A stretch of DNA of 64,000 nucleotides from Ligustrum vulgare (Eukaryota; Streptophyta; Magnoliopsida; Lamiales; Oleaceae). The position numbers and the translations under genes are program-made. Each line of letters begins with the position of its first letter. Position 1 is the first letter of the stretch. The stretch covers positions 24,368,192 through 24,432,191 of the forward strand of contig OY743179.1 of assembly GCA_963555705.1 (NCBI GenBank). The letters are read 5' to 3'. The notes under the pieces are model-generated. The model worked only from the letters and a program-made list of their open reading frames with translations, was not told where the DNA came from and did not search any database. This document shows positions 62,371 to 64,000 of the stretch, piece by piece.

Positions 62371-63670
62371 CACCATAGAGACTAATAAAATGATGCATCA
62401 AGAGCTTGTTAGACTTGGTAGGTTCAGTAGGACAAATTTTGCAAGATGGTAAGATAAGTTGAAGTTTCATCACAACATTGAAGATCTTCTACATATTAGA
62501 TTTGGACTTGGAGCCATTTTCGGAATCAACCCCGAAAGATAATGATGAAATCAAGGTGGAAAGAAAGAAGAGACAAGAGGATGAACTTATATCTAGAAGA
62601 CACATCTTGAATACTTTCTCAGACCGCCTATATGATATCAACACATGTACTACTTCGGCTAAGGAGATTTGAGATGCATTGAAAAATAAGTACAAGGTCG
62701 AGGAGGAAGATACTATGAAGTTTTTAATTTCCAAATATTTCGATTTCAAATTTTTGGATAATATACTGTTACTTGGTTTAATATATGAATTGCAAATCAT
62801 TGTCAACGAAATGGAATCCTTGAAGATAGAGATTCTTGAAATCTTCCAAGTTGATGCGATAATTGAAAAATTACCACCTTCATGGAAAGGTTATAGGAAG
62901 AAAATACTTCACAGTTTCGAACATTATTCTTCAAAAGAGATTCAAAAAATCTTCGAATTGAGGAAGAATCAAGGGCACAAGATGGAATGAACATTCTCAT
63001 GAGGGAACTTCTAAAGCCCATGCCTTAAATCAATCCAATAAAAAAATATATATATTTCAAGAAAAGAAGATCCTTCAACTCGAACAAAGACGATAAAACA
63101 AGGACAAGAAGAAATTCGAAATCTCTTGTTATGTGTGTGGCAAGCCCGAACATTATGCACGGGAATGCAGAAATCACAAAAAACCAAAGCAAGAAGATAA
63201 AGTGAAAATCTATTGACAATGACAACATTGTTACAATTGTGAGCATTATAAATGCAGTCAAGGAAAAAGTTCAAGGATGATGGTATGATACTTGTGTGCC
63301 ACCATCCATGTCTGTTATGATAGAACACTCTTCAAGACCTATCACAAAGTGGATGATGAACACATTCAAATGGGAAAGGAACCATAGATTTGAGTTTCAC
63401 ATCCAAGAAGAAGATTATTCTTATTAATGTTTTAAATGTACCAAAATTGAAATTTGGTTAGTGGTGACTTGTTGGGAAAATCGGGAATCAAGTCAATTTA
63501 TGAGTCGGGCAAACTTGCACTTTTTCATAATGATTTATTTGTTGGTAAATATTATTTTACTAATGGAATGGTCAAACATTGTACTATTGATAATGATAAT
63601 AATAAAACTAGCAATTTGAATTATGTGCTTGAATCTATTTCTTTATGGCATGATAGATTAGGACACATTG
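62371..63670 (+). pseudogene. Decayed copia gag to pre-integrase region
   Basis: Gag (UBN2 type): TNFARW, ILDLDLEPFSEST, KRQEDELISRRHILNTFSDR (about 62,570-62,630), KFLISKYFDFKFLDN and LPPSWKGYRKKILHS (about 62,870-62,915). A knuckle CYVCGKPEHYAREC (about 63,127-63,168), a broken protease region, then LWHDRLGHIV (about 63,643-63,673) of the GAG-pre-integrase domain. In-frame stops (for example TGA at about 62,670, a Trp position) and frameshifts kill it. The element is cut at 63,671. Confidence 0.85.
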
Positions 63671-64000
63671 TGTAACGACCCAAACATTTTGACGTCATTC
63701 ATAATCCATTACGACGTAATAAAAGCATTTTTAAGGATTATTTGATTAAAAAAAGAAAAAGAAAGGAAAAAGGAAATTTTATAAAAGAAAAGTTATGTCA
63801 AAAACTTAGGCTGCGTTCTCTTTGGCGTTTTCCAATCGTTTTCCGTTTTCCATTTTCGAAAACGAGGAAAACGCTTTCTCTTGCGTCGTTTTCGGAAAAA
63901 AATTTCGAAAACATTTTCAAAATTTGTAAAGGAAATAGAAAACGTGAAAATCACGTTTTTCGTGTTTTCCGAAATTTATACCTATTAAGTGGAAAACGCG
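63671..64000 (+). mobile_element. Start of another LTR-like element, cut by the window edge
   Basis: TGTAACGACCCAAACATTTTG begins abruptly inside the copia frame, in the style of a plant LTR start. At 63,809 GGCTGCGTTCTCTTTGG, preceded by TTA (63,806-63,808), looks like the end of a Tourist-type MITE. The following sequence is rich in GTTTTCC/GGAAAAC inverted words. Neither partner end is inside the window. Confidence 0.45.

Overview
The window looks like gene-poor, repeat-dense nuclear DNA of a flowering plant, probably a eudicot. The evidence is an AT-rich background, plant-type Ty1/copia and Athila-like Ty3/gypsy retrotransposons, rolling-circle Helitrons, MULE, hAT and Tourist-type DNA elements, and one seven-exon WAT1-related (EamA/nodulin-MtN21) transporter gene with canonical splice sites. 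No tRNA, rRNA or CRISPR array was seen.

Layout. About 0.74-2.32 kb is a giant palindromic Mutator-like element with a perfect 9-bp target duplication; it splits a short open frame that starts with a signal-peptide-like sequence. About 3.9-5.35 kb holds two non-autonomous Helitrons head-to-tail on the minus strand. About 5.7-17.9 kb is a dead autonomous Helitron (Rep plus PIF1-type helicase), split by an Athila-like gypsy element (7,765-15,390) that has two 1,600-bp LTRs and keeps gag and protease but no recognisable reverse transcriptase or integrase. About 18.9-22.7 kb is the WAT1-related gene on the minus strand. A 10-bp tandem duplication puts its apparent original start codon out of frame, and a 614-bp solo LTR plus a 270-bp (TA)n(GA)n microsatellite lie about 105 bp upstream of that codon.

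About 26.9-39.6 kb is a copia element with several nonsense codons and a frameshift. Its 3' LTR is split by a second, opposite-strand copia (32,738-39,126) with an uninterrupted 1,363-codon frame and nearly identical LTRs; this is the youngest and best-preserved element here. About 39.6-43.4 kb holds a decayed RPA/DUF223-like fragment and otherwise unannotated AT-rich DNA. About 43.4-53.0 kb is a direct segmental duplication of a 2.8-kb unit. Only the left copy carries a 3.4-kb Helitron cluster, so the right copy serves as a related empty site; a truncated copia 3' end lies between the copies. About 53.3-56.9 kb carries a hAT-like element, a Tourist-type MITE and another minus-strand Helitron. 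A decayed FLX-like coiled-coil gene fragment lies at 58.3-59.0 kb. About 60-61.4 kb is a hAT inside a palindrome, with a second hAT-type MITE nested inside the first. The right end is a decayed copia gag fragment cut by what looks like the start of another LTR.

The genes do not form a pathway. The biology is one host transporter gene and several host-gene relics in a layered transposon landscape, where nesting, LTR divergence and the duplicated empty site give a relative order of events. Boundaries marked by target duplications are read directly from the sequence; family names come from recognised motifs; ages and consequences are inference.
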